This document shows, piece after piece, positions 1 through 6,335 of a stretch of DNA of 9,617 nt; within the stretch, counting starts at the first letter, position 1, and the number at the start of each line of letters is the position of its first letter. Made by a program: the position numbers and the translations under genes. Origin of the DNA: Bacteroidota bacterium. Its GTDB lineage: Bacteria > Bacteroidota > Bacteroidia > Bacteroidales > UBA4417. A model generated the notes under the pieces. That model did not search any database. It saw only the letters and a list, made by a program, of their open reading frames with translations, and was not told the origin of the DNA. The DNA lies in assembly GCA_020048595.1 (NCBI GenBank), contig JAIFMH010000054.1, positions 1 through 9,617 of the forward strand, given 5' to 3'.

Positions 1-59
1 TCATCACCTCTGTACCCGCTTACTACAAAGGGATTTTGAAGAAGAAGTTTGTCTGACAT
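1..59 (-). CDS. N-terminus of probable AAA ATPase (partial, runs off left edge)
   Basis: An ATG at 59-57 opens a frame that stays open to the window edge: MSDKLLLQNPFVVSGYRGD. The NPFVVSGY segment resembles the start of the Bacteroidota/archaeal-type AAA ATPases (PF01637-like), in which an 'NPF..xGY' stretch precedes a 'YFCDRxxET' segment and then the Walker A loop. Those later motifs would lie outside the window, so the family call rests on 19 residues and on recall. The start is supported independently: a perfect Bacteroidota -7 box sits 15 nt upstream, which implies a leader of about 10 nt or less, with no strong Shine-Dalgarno. The overlapping dyads at 94-144 reach into its -33 element, so repression or competition at this promoter is plausible. 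Alternatives include any other protein that starts with this segment. Confidence 0.6.
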   Translation of the reverse strand, partial: MSDKLLLQNPFVVSGYRGD

Positions 60-74
60 AAAATTCTTTTTCTA

Positions 75-106
75 CAAAGATACATTCAAAATCACAACTT
101 ACAAAA
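75..106 (-). promoter_or_regulatory. Bacteroidota-type promoter for the edge ATPase gene
   Basis: On the minus strand TTTTG (106-102) is followed by exactly 19 nt and then TATCTTTG (82-75). This matches the Bacteroidota primary-sigma consensus TTG-N19-TAnnTTTG at every defined base. The predicted start site is about 5-7 nt past the -7 box, which leaves a very short leader before the ATG at 59. The -33 element lies inside the leftmost dyad of the 94-144 palindrome. A protein bound to the dyads would therefore compete with sigma contact. Confidence 0.65.
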
Positions 107-144
107 TGTAACTTACAAAATGTAAGTTACATTTTGTAAGTTGT
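94..144. repeat. Perfect 23-bp-arm palindrome made of three overlapping 17-bp dyads
   Basis: Positions 94-116 are the exact reverse complement of 122-144, separated by AAAAT (117-121). The structure contains three overlapping dyads: ACTTACA-AAA-TGTAACT (97-113), the perfect ACTTACA-AAA-TGTAAGT (111-127), and AGTTACA-TTT-TGTAAGT (125-141). Their centres lie at 105, 119 and 133, a regular 14-bp step. The left dyad covers the -33 element of the edge gene, and the right dyad carries the stop codon of the small ORF at 127-315. A cooperative operator fits best. As RNA it could also form a long AU-rich hairpin ending the transcript coming from yqhD, although only a short U-rich stretch follows. A related single dyad lies upstream of yqhD at 1532-1548. 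Confidence 0.85.
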
Positions 145-315
145 CGAAAACGGTTCATCTTTTTTGCTTAATTCAGACCGGCATTTGGCGTCAAATTTTA
201 TCAAAGGCATGTCGTATACCCTATAGATGTTTCCATTCCGAATTTTCAAACTGTAGGTTTTATTGAGCATAAAAAATGCCAACTGATCCTCCCTAAAGAA
301 GTTTTCAGATGACAC
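127..315 (-). CDS. Doubtful small hypothetical protein (62 aa)
   Basis: An open frame begins with GTG at 315, 26 bp after the yqhD stop, and ends with a TAA inside the palindrome, so its last residues TYKM are encoded by the repeat. I do not recognise it. It has no signal peptide or membrane segment, and it is mixed basic/acidic with an aromatic-rich N-terminal half. The GTG has no Shine-Dalgarno. Other starts are possible: an ATG at 270 (47 aa), or a TTG at codon 12 preceded by a purine-rich AGGGAGGA. The stretch is AT-rich and the same frame stays open upstream to about 379 without a start. It may be a real small gene, the remnant of a longer one, or chance. Confidence 0.28.
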   Translation of the reverse strand: MSSENFFREDQLAFFMLNKTYSLKIRNGNIYRVYDMPLIKFDAKCRSELSKKDEPFSTTYKM

Positions 316-341
316 TTTTAAAAAATATCTATCGGGACTTT

Positions 342-1502
342 TTACAGTCTCGTTTTCAGTAATTCGCCCACATCGACAATACTAACATCCTGCTGGGCGC
401 CCACAGCGCGCATTTTACGCTGGGCAAAGCGTTCAACAATACGATCAATTGTATCCTGGCCAACCTGGTGTTCGCTAAGCCGGGTTGAAATTCCAACCTG
501 CCTGAAGAAGGATTCCGTTTGCTGAATGGCTGTCTCAATCTTTTGTTCGTCGCTGCCTTCGGAAATGTTCCAAACGCGTTCGGCATATTGTAAAAGTTTT
601 ACGCGGCGTTTGTCTTTCATCAGCCTCATTACTCCGGGAAGAACAATTGCCAGCGTAACTGCGTGGTCGATGCCATGAAATGCAGTAAGTTCGTGGCCTA
701 TCATATGTGTTGACCAATCGCTTTTTACTCCGGCCGAAAGCAAGCCGTTCAGAGCCATAGTAGCTGCCCACATGAGGTTAGCGCGGTTTTCGTAATCAGG
801 TGTTTCGGCAGTGGATGCTTTTGGCCCTTCTTCGATAAGTGTCAGAAGAATGCCTTCGGCAAAACGATCCTGAACAGGCGAATTTACCGGATAGGTGAGG
901 TATTGTTCGATTACATGCACATATGCATCCACAATTCCGTTGGCAACCTGGCGTTGAGGCAGGCTGTAAGTAATTGTGGGATCAAGAACGGAAAAAACCG
1001 GGAAAAGAACCGGCGAACCGAATGCAAATTTCTCCTGCGTGGCTTCACGGGTTATAACTCCGCCGCTGTTCATTTCGGAACCGGTGGCTGCCAAAGTAAG
1101 AACTGCTCCAAGTGGCAAGGCTTTACTTACAACAATCTGTTTTACGGCAATATCCCAGGCTGATTCGCCTTCATACAATGCGGCAGCAGCTATAAATTTG
1201 GTGCCGTCAAGTACTGATCCTCCACCTACTGCAAGCAGGAAATCTATTTTTTCGGATTTAACAATTTCAACAGCTTTCATAAGCGTTTCGTACCTGGGAT
1301 TTGGCTCAATACCGCCAAATTCAACAATTGTAAAACCCTTTAATGCTGCTATTACCTGGTCGTAAACGCCATTTTTATGAATGCTTCCTCCTCCGTATGT
1401 TAAAAGTATACGCGCATTTACAGGGACATTCTTGCTGAGTTCAGCAATTTTTCCTTTTCCAAAAAGGATTTTTACAGGATTGTGAAAATTGAAATTATTC
1501 AT
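342..1502 (-). CDS. yqhD: NADPH-dependent iron-containing alcohol dehydrogenase / aldehyde reductase, YqhD type
   Basis: The 386-aa product is nearly collinear with E. coli YqhD (387 aa) from the first residues: MNNFNFHNPVKILFGKGKIA. The family is a cytosolic metal-dependent group III alcohol dehydrogenase that uses NADPH to reduce short and medium aldehydes (butanal, acrolein, malondialdehyde, methylglyoxal) to alcohols. Visible features are the N-terminal nucleotide-binding half with GGGS (37-40) and GGGSVLD (93-99), the conserved EFGGIEPNP segment (61-69), ATGSE (139-143), and a helical C-terminal half carrying the metal ligands Asp192, His196, His266 and His280. No key residue is missing and the length is complete. 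It lies 72 bp downstream of the enone reductase on the same strand, so co-transcription is possible. A 17-bp dyad and a near-consensus -7 box in that gap suggest a regulated promoter of its own. There is no clear Shine-Dalgarno before the ATG. Confidence 0.95.
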   Translation of the reverse strand: MNNFNFHNPVKILFGKGKIAELSKNVPVNARILLTYGGGSIHKNGVYDQVIAALKGFTIVEFGGIEPNPRYETLMKAVEIVKSEKIDFLLAVGGGSVLDGTKFIAAAALYEGESAWDIAVKQIVVSKALPLGAVLTLAATGSEMNSGGVITREATQEKFAFGSPVLFPVFSVLDPTITYSLPQRQVANGIVDAYVHVIEQYLTYPVNSPVQDRFAEGILLTLIEEGPKASTAETPDYENRANLMWAATMALNGLLSAGVKSDWSTHMIGHELTAFHGIDHAVTLAIVLPGVMRLMKDKRRVKLLQYAERVWNISEGSDEQKIETAIQQTESFFRQVGISTRLSEHQVGQDTIDRIVERFAQRKMRAVGAQQDVSIVDVGELLKTRL

Positions 1503-1531
1503 GATGTAAATTTTAGAATTTTAAGTTTTGG

Positions 1532-1548
1532 ACTTTCATTTTGAAAGT
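1532..1548. promoter_or_regulatory. Putative operator dyad upstream of yqhD
   Basis: ACTTTCA (1532-1538), TTT, TGAAAGT (1542-1548) is a perfect 7-bp-arm dyad with a 3-bp spacer. Read on the minus strand it is ACTTTCAAAATGAAAGT, which differs from the central dyad at 111-127 only at two mirror-image positions. It starts 30 bp upstream of the yqhD ATG and abuts the candidate -7 box at 1548-1555, so it would cover the transcription start. That is a typical repressor position. The regulator is not visible in this window. Confidence 0.6.
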
Positions 1549-1555
1549 AAATGTA
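1548..1555 (-). promoter_or_regulatory. Candidate -7 box for yqhD
   Basis: The minus strand reads TACATTTA, which matches TAnnTTTG except for the last base. No good TTG is found at the expected 19-nt distance upstream; at 20 nt the triplet is CTG. The promoter is therefore weak, or needs an activator, if it is real. Its main support is the dyad directly beside it. Confidence 0.3.
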
Positions 1556-1574
1556 TTCAATATTAACTAGATGC

Positions 1575-2573
1575 TCAGTCTTTCATTTTTACCAGGAGTT
1601 TACCCGTATTCTTCCCGTGGAAAAGCCCGATAAAAGTCTCAGGCAAAGTTTCGAAGCCTTCAACTATGGTTTCCTGGTAAGTAAGTTTTCCTTCGCCAAG
1701 CCATTGTGCCAGCTGATGGATTCCTTCGCCAAAACGGGCTGAATAGTTGCTGACAATAAATCCTTGCATCAATGCGCTTTTTTTAACCATTAATGGCTGA
1801 GGTCTTGGTCCGACAGGAACTTCGGTGGCATTGTACATCGAAATCTGGCCGCAAAGTATGATACGTGCGAATTTGTTGATATTGGCAAAAACCGCATCTG
1901 AAATTTCCCCACCAACATTGTCATAATACACATCAACTCCATCCGGACAAGTGCGGGCAATTGCTGCTTTCATCTTTTTTTCAGTTTTGTAGTTGATAAC
2001 CTCGTCAACCTTCAAAACATTTTTCAGGTATGCATTCTTGTCATCATTTCCGGCAATTGCAACCACGCGGCAGCCTTTAATGCGGGCAATCTGGCATACA
2101 ACCATTCCCACAGCGCCAGCAGCTCCTGAAACCACAACAGTTTCTCCGGCTACCGGTTTCCCGATTTCATTCATTCCAAAATAGGCTGTTAATCCGGGCA
2201 TTCCCAATATCCCAAGGTAGTAGCTTAAAGGAGCGGCTTTATCAAGTTTGGTAACATGTTGTGCATTTACGCTTTGAATTTCCCGCCACTGCAAATGGCC
2301 AAGAACTGCATCGCCGGCAACAAAATCCGGATGATTACTTTCGATAACTTCGGCTACAACGCCGCCATCCATAGGCTTGCCCACTTCAAAGGAAGGAACA
2401 TAGGATTTGGCATCGCTCATACGGCTGCGCATGTAAGGATCAACAGAAATAAAGAGCGCTTTTACCAGTAATTCGCCTTCTTTTGCTGAAAGTGCAGGGG
2501 CTTCGGTTATTTCAAAGTTTGCAGTGGTTGGTAAGCCTACCGGCCTCGATTTTAATATGATTTGTCTGTTCAT
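1575..2573 (-). CDS. NADP-dependent oxidoreductase, CurA/PTGR (2-alkenal/enone reductase) family
   Basis: The 332-aa protein is a zinc-free medium-chain dehydrogenase/reductase. Family members (E. coli CurA/YncB, mammalian prostaglandin reductase/LTB4 dehydrogenase, plant 2-alkenal reductase) reduce the C=C bond of alpha,beta-unsaturated aldehydes and ketones with NADPH in the cytosol. The N-terminal GroES-like domain carries the family signature SVDPYMRSRMSD (43-54). The linker LGMPGLTAYFG (123-133) is followed by the Rossmann-fold glycine motif GAAGAVG (150-156) and the VDVYYDNVGGE segment (213-223). The zinc ligands of classical alcohol dehydrogenases are absent, as expected. The length is normal and complete. 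It lies upstream of yqhD on the same strand. Reduction of an enal's double bond followed by YqhD reduction of the aldehyde would be a logical pair. The exact substrate cannot be read from the sequence. Confidence 0.93.
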   Translation of the reverse strand: MNRQIILKSRPVGLPTTANFEITEAPALSAKEGELLVKALFISVDPYMRSRMSDAKSYVPSFEVGKPMDGGVVAEVIESNHPDFVAGDAVLGHLQWREIQSVNAQHVTKLDKAAPLSYYLGILGMPGLTAYFGMNEIGKPVAGETVVVSGAAGAVGMVVCQIARIKGCRVVAIAGNDDKNAYLKNVLKVDEVINYKTEKKMKAAIARTCPDGVDVYYDNVGGEISDAVFANINKFARIILCGQISMYNATEVPVGPRPQPLMVKKSALMQGFIVSNYSARFGEGIHQLAQWLGEGKLTYQETIVEGFETLPETFIGLFHGKNTGKLLVKMKD

Positions 2574-2611
2574 TGTATGTTGTGTAATTTAAGTCTGAAT
2601 AAAAGTCAATT

Positions 2612-2640
2612 AACAAGTTTGATATGAAACTTGTTTGATA
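2612..2640. promoter_or_regulatory. Inverted and direct repeats upstream of the enone reductase gene
   Basis: AACAAGTTT (2612-2620) and AAACTTGTT (2627-2635) form perfect 9-bp arms around GATATG. Overlapping these, GTTTGATA occurs twice as a direct repeat (2617-2624 and 2633-2640), 16 bp apart. The block lies about 40-65 nt upstream of the ATG at 2573, in the position of an operator or activator site. I find no convincing TTG-N19-TAnnTTTG between it and the start. The arms differ from the ACTTACA-type dyads further left, so a different protein would be expected. Confidence 0.4.
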
Positions 2641-2666
2641 CCCAATAACCGGGCCATTGGGTTTTT
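2640..2666 (+). terminator. Weak hairpin with T-tract in the 2574-2756 gap
   Basis: ACCCAAT (2640-2646) pairs with ATTGGGT (2656-2662) around a 9-nt GC-rich loop, and a run of T follows on the plus strand. The terminator orientation is plus, but no plus-strand gene ends here. For the minus-strand acetyltransferase transcript the hairpin forms but lacks a following U-run. It may be a chance hairpin or a transcript-end structure. Confidence 0.2.
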
Positions 2667-2756
2667 ACTGCCGAATAGACAGAAAGGTGACAAATCTTCC
2701 AATAAAACAGACAGGAAACTTCCCCGGAACTTTGAAATTATATATTGTTGAATAAA

Positions 2757-3299
2757 TTAAGCTATTTCCAGAACCATATCGTCATTCATGCCGTTGTGTT
2801 CAAATTGACCCAATTTTATAAACCCATTTTTCAGGTAATAATTCACGGCTTTCAGGTTGCTGCTTTGAACACCCCCCCATAGAATAATTCTCCTGAATCC
2901 TTTGGATTTCAAATCGTACATCATAAAATGGAATAAGTTGTTCCCTACTCCCTGGCTTTGCCATTTATCGGCGACGGATGGAGCAAAAGTGCAATCTGTT
3001 TTTTCGTCAGGAGTAAAACCATAAGATTGCAATCTGTTTCCATCAGTCTCCAGGTAACCTGTTTTGATAATGGAATAGGCTATAATTTCAGATGTTTCCG
3101 GGTCCCCGGCAATATAACCTGAATACTGCTCCGGATATTGATACAACTCGCTGATTGATAGTTTGTCAAATCCATGCGGCCCGTAACGTTTTACAGTTTC
3201 GGGTCCTAGATTTTGTAAATAGTAAGATAACTTATCAAAGTCATCAGGTGTCAGTTTCCTTAATAAAACCGATTTGCCGTTTTTTACCTGTACAATCAT
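2757..3299 (-). CDS. GNAT-family N-acetyltransferase
   Basis: The 180-aa protein has the GNAT layout. An N-terminal strand-helix region (about 1-50) contains the common 'LRKLTPDDFDKL' type opening. Central strands follow, then the acetyl-CoA pyrophosphate-binding loop QSQGVG (114-119, fitting Q/RxxGxG/A) and its helix (about 120-132). The C-terminal part reads SSNLKAVNYYLKNGFIKLG (146-164), the family's 'N..A...Y.k.GF' motif. It should transfer an acetyl group from acetyl-CoA to an amine; the acceptor (small molecule, peptide or antibiotic) cannot be told. The charged, non-hydrophobic N-terminus indicates a cytosolic protein. It is divergent from malQ, with 220 bp between the starts, and 183 bp separate its stop from the enone reductase, so it is probably an independent unit. 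There is no obvious Shine-Dalgarno. Confidence 0.88.
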   Translation of the reverse strand: MIVQVKNGKSVLLRKLTPDDFDKLSYYLQNLGPETVKRYGPHGFDKLSISELYQYPEQYSGYIAGDPETSEIIAYSIIKTGYLETDGNRLQSYGFTPDEKTDCTFAPSVADKWQSQGVGNNLFHFMMYDLKSKGFRRIILWGGVQSSNLKAVNYYLKNGFIKLGQFEHNGMNDDMVLEIA

Positions 3300-3519
3300 A
3301 GGTGAATTTTATATAGAAGATTTAATCTGAAACCTTTATCTGGCTTAAGTTTTTGGAGAAGGACAAGTTAGTGATCATAAAACTTACAACCGAATGATAA
3401 AGGTAAAAAATAATTTTACGAATTCGGAATCAAAAAAATATCTACCTGCTTACTTTTTACTATTTTTATAAACAAATCAGCAAATTGTATTTTTACCTTC
3501 ACCTAAATATTCAGGAATT
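3300..3519. other. Divergent intergenic region between the acetyltransferase and malQ
   Basis: This AT-rich 220-bp gap must hold promoters for both divergent genes. The best plus-strand candidate -7 box is TATTTTTA (3488-3495), one base off TAnnTTTG and about 24 nt before the malQ ATG, but it has no good TTG 19 nt upstream. On the minus strand I find no convincing promoter. I see no strong dyad, riboswitch-like fold or small gene. Confidence 0.4.
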
Positions 3520-6261
3520 ATGTTAGTTCAGTTTCAGGTAATCTATAAAACTCATATTGGTCAGCAGTTAGCTATTGTTGGATCTATTTCTGAATTGGGT
3601 ATTGGCAGTCAGCCAACAGCCCAGTTGATGACATTGAAAGATGCACTCACTGGTCTCTGGGTATTTGAAGTTGAATTAAAAACAGTGATTGATTTCACTT
3701 ACCGGTATTTTGTAAAGGATGATAATTTTAACACTTTTATAGAAGAATGGGGCCCGGACCGGGTCTTTAAACCTGAAAACAGGATCAAAAAGACTATCCT
3801 TCTCATCGACTGTTGGCGACCGATGTCTGATCCTGATTTTGCATTGCATTCATCGGCATTTATCAATGCAATCCTTAAACCAGGCGATACTATTAAAGTG
3901 CCTAAAATTAAAGCTGCTGACATGCCGGATGCTATAGTTCTGAAATTCAAGCCTACTGTTGTCAGGATTAAACCCGGCCACAGAGTAGCGGTTTCAGGAA
4001 GTCCAAAATCACTGGGTGCCTGGAAGGAAAAGAAGGCAATTGCACTTGGTAATCCTGATCACCCGCAATGGAGTGGTGAGGTGGTTGTGACTGTTTCCGA
4101 TTTCCCGGTTCATTATAAATACCTGATACAGAACGAGGACGGGAAAATGGCATTCTGGGAAAAATCTTTCGATCGTATTATTACATTGCCTGATGGTATT
4201 GTTCCTGATGTTATTGAAATAGGCGATGACAAATTTGATTTTCCTCAATATCCCTGGAAAGGTGCCGGCGTTGCTATTCCGGTATTTTCATTGCGCCGTG
4301 AAAAAGGTTTTGGCGTTGGCGAATTTACCGATATAAAATTGCTTGTGGACTGGGCAGCCGAAACCGGGCTTAAACTTGTGCAGATATTGCCTGTAAACGA
4401 TACCGTGGCAAAACATTCCTGGATAGATTCATATCCGTACGCAGCCATTTCAGTGTATGCACTGCATCCGATTTATATTAACCTGTTGGAAATAGGGAAG
4501 CTGGAGTCGGAAATAAACCAGCAGATTATTGAAGCGCAAGGCAACTATCTCAATTCGTTGGCTAAAATTGATTATGAAGCTGTAATGGCTCTCAAGTCAC
4601 GGTTTTTCAAACTTATATACGATCAGAAAAAACATGAATTTCTGAAAGAAACCGGTTTCCTGGAATTTTTCAATGAATATGAATATTGGCTTAAACCCTA
4701 TGCTGCCTTCTCGTACCTGCGCGATTTGTTTAACACTCCCGATTTCAGCCGCTGGGGCGAATACAGCAAGCCGACCGATGAATTGCTGGCGCATCTTACT
4801 GATCCTGAATCTGCTCATTACGACGATATAGCAGTTCATTATTTCATTCAGTATCATGCACATATGCAACTGCTTGATGCTTCTGATTATGCGCGTTCCA
4901 AAGGAGTTGTATTAAAAGGAGATATTCCTATCGGGATTTATCGCAACAGTGCCGATGCATGGTTAAATCCGCATTTGTACCATATGGACTGCCAGGCCGG
5001 AGCGCCACCCGATGATTTTTCGGTTAAAGGTCAGAACTGGCGATTCCCAACCTATAACTGGGAAGAAATGGCAAAAGACAATTATGGTTGGTGGCAGCAA
5101 CGCCTACATCAGTTATCACGCTATTTCGATGCATTCCGTATCGATCATATTCTTGGATTTTTCCGCATCTGGGAAATCCCATCCGCACAAGTTGAAGGAT
5201 TAATGGGTTATTTCAATCCCAGTATCCCGTATTACCGTGATGAACTTCAGAATCGCGGTCTCTGGTTCGACGAGAACCGTTTGTGCAGGCCGTATATCCG
5301 GGAGCATTTTCTTTACGAAAGGTTTGGTGATCTTACCGGCTATGTAAAGTCAAATTTCCTGGTTGAATCGGGATACCAATGCTATGACCTGCACCCGGAT
5401 TATGATACACAACGTAAGGTTGAAGAGAAACTGATTGTGGAACCCGATGCCACACCTGAAATGAGGAGCAGGATGGAAAGGATAATCCAGGGATTATACT
5501 CTCTGATTACGGAAGTGATATTTTTACCTGCACCAGGAACTGGCGGTGATGCTTTTTTTCCGAGGAATACTTTGCATTTTACCCGTTCGTACCAGGAACT
5601 AGACAACCATGCAAAGCACGTTATCAACGAAATATATCTTGACTATTTCTATAAACGTAATGAGGAATTCTGGCGCGGAAAAGCCATGGAAAAACTCCCC
5701 GTTCTGAAGAAAGCAACCAATATGCTGCTTTGTGGCGAGGATCTGGGGATGGTTCCGGCTTGTGTGCCCGATGTTATGAACGACCTTGGAATTCTGAGCC
5801 TCGAAGTGCAGCGTATGCCCAAAGATCCTAAAATCACTTTTGGTCACCCGGCAAGCTATCCATATTTATCAGTTGCAACACCTTCGTCTCACGATACATC
5901 CACCATCCGGGGTTGGTGGGAAGAAAATTACGCGCAATCGCAACGCTTCTATAATGAAATCCTTGGCAATTCGCTACAGGCACCTTATTTCTGCGAACCG
6001 TTCATAGTGAGGCAGATTATCAATCAGCATCTGTATTCGCCAAGCATGTGGGCCATTTTTGCCATACAGGATTTACTTGGGATGGATGAAAAACTCCGGC
6101 TGCAAAATGCAAATGCCGAGCGTATAAACAATCCGGGAAATCCTAACCATTACTGGCGTTACAGGATGCACCTCAGTCTGGAAGACCTGCTGAAACAAAC
6201 TGAATTCAATGAGTTTGTAAAAGGCCAGCTGCTGGCAGCCGGACGATTGGAAGTGTATTAA
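3520..6261 (+). CDS. malQ: 4-alpha-glucanotransferase (GH77) with two N-terminal CBM20 domains, DPE2 type
   Basis: The 913-aa cytosolic enzyme has two starch-binding CBM20 domains (about 1-100 and 138-235) followed by a GH77 domain (about 245-913). GH77 enzymes move glucosyl or maltodextrin units between alpha-1,4-glucans. The two-CBM20 form, known from plant DPE2 and Bacteroidota, typically uses maltose as donor and glycogen or heteroglycan as acceptor. Catalytic residues are visible: nucleophile Asp542 in FRIDHILG, acid/base Glu740 in GEDLG and Asp792 in SHDTST. The nucleophile and acid/base lie 198 residues apart instead of about 47 in simple amylomaltases, which shows the DPE2-type insertion. 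The second CBM20 keeps both expected tryptophans (Trp168 in LGAWKEK and Trp213 in AFWEK). The first lacks the LGxW tryptophan (it reads ELGIGSQ) but keeps Trp77. The ATG follows CAGGAATT, a modest ribosome-binding site. No glycogen or maltose genes are adjacent, so it appears monocistronic. A role in intracellular maltose/glycogen turnover is inferred from the family. Confidence 0.95.
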   Translation: MLVQFQVIYKTHIGQQLAIVGSISELGIGSQPTAQLMTLKDALTGLWVFEVELKTVIDFTYRYFVKDDNFNTFIEEWGPDRVFKPENRIKKTILLIDCWRPMSDPDFALHSSAFINAILKPGDTIKVPKIKAADMPDAIVLKFKPTVVRIKPGHRVAVSGSPKSLGAWKEKKAIALGNPDHPQWSGEVVVTVSDFPVHYKYLIQNEDGKMAFWEKSFDRIITLPDGIVPDVIEIGDDKFDFPQYPWKGAGVAIPVFSLRREKGFGVGEFTDIKLLVDWAAETGLKLVQILPVNDTVAKHSWIDSYPYAAISVYALHPIYINLLEIGKLESEINQQIIEAQGNYLNSLAKIDYEAVMALKSRFFKLIYDQKKHEFLKETGFLEFFNEYEYWLKPYAAFSYLRDLFNTPDFSRWGEYSKPTDELLAHLTDPESAHYDDIAVHYFIQYHAHMQLLDASDYARSKGVVLKGDIPIGIYRNSADAWLNPHLYHMDCQAGAPPDDFSVKGQNWRFPTYNWEEMAKDNYGWWQQRLHQLSRYFDAFRIDHILGFFRIWEIPSAQVEGLMGYFNPSIPYYRDELQNRGLWFDENRLCRPYIREHFLYERFGDLTGYVKSNFLVESGYQCYDLHPDYDTQRKVEEKLIVEPDATPEMRSRMERIIQGLYSLITEVIFLPAPGTGGDAFFPRNTLHFTRSYQELDNHAKHVINEIYLDYFYKRNEEFWRGKAMEKLPVLKKATNMLLCGEDLGMVPACVPDVMNDLGILSLEVQRMPKDPKITFGHPASYPYLSVATPSSHDTSTIRGWWEENYAQSQRFYNEILGNSLQAPYFCEPFIVRQIINQHLYSPSMWAIFAIQDLLGMDEKLRLQNANAERINNPGNPNHYWRYRMHLSLEDLLKQTEFNEFVKGQLLAAGRLEVY

Positions 6262-6264
6262 CAG

Positions 6265-6291
6265 CGTTTGCAGTTTTTATTTCTTCAAACG
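6265..6291. terminator. Possible terminator hairpin between convergent malQ and the lipoprotein gene
   Basis: CGTTTGCAG (6265-6273) pairs with CTTCAAACG (6283-6291), nine positions with one mismatch around a T-rich 9-nt loop, just after the malQ stop. There is no long T-tract on either side, so intrinsic termination would be weak. Its position in the 74-bp gap between convergent stops is the main support. Confidence 0.3.
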
Positions 6292-6335
6292 ATATGTTTC
6301 AATTATCTGTCAGGTATTTATTTGGAAATCATATA

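Noticed and set aside
94..144. The palindrome as an insertion-sequence or MITE end
   Set aside because: I found no second copy at a distance that would bound an element, no transposase and no target-site duplication. The repeat's internal periodicity and position over a promoter fit an operator better.
94..144. The palindrome as a classic intrinsic terminator for yqhD
   Set aside because: The stem is AT-rich and only a short U-rich stretch follows on the minus strand. A transcript-end role cannot be excluded but is not the best reading.
976..1365. A 129-codon plus-strand open frame opposite yqhD
   Set aside because: It lies entirely antisense to a complete, strongly conserved enzyme gene and its translation shows no recognisable domain.
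2714..2729. Overlapping small palindromes GGAAACTTCC and TTCCCCGGAA
   Set aside because: Arms of four bases are expected by chance, and their position downstream of the acetyltransferase gene gives no role.
5012..5203. A small plus-strand frame inside the glucanotransferase gene
   Set aside because: It is an out-of-frame shadow within the GH77 catalytic region, whose own frame carries the conserved motifs.
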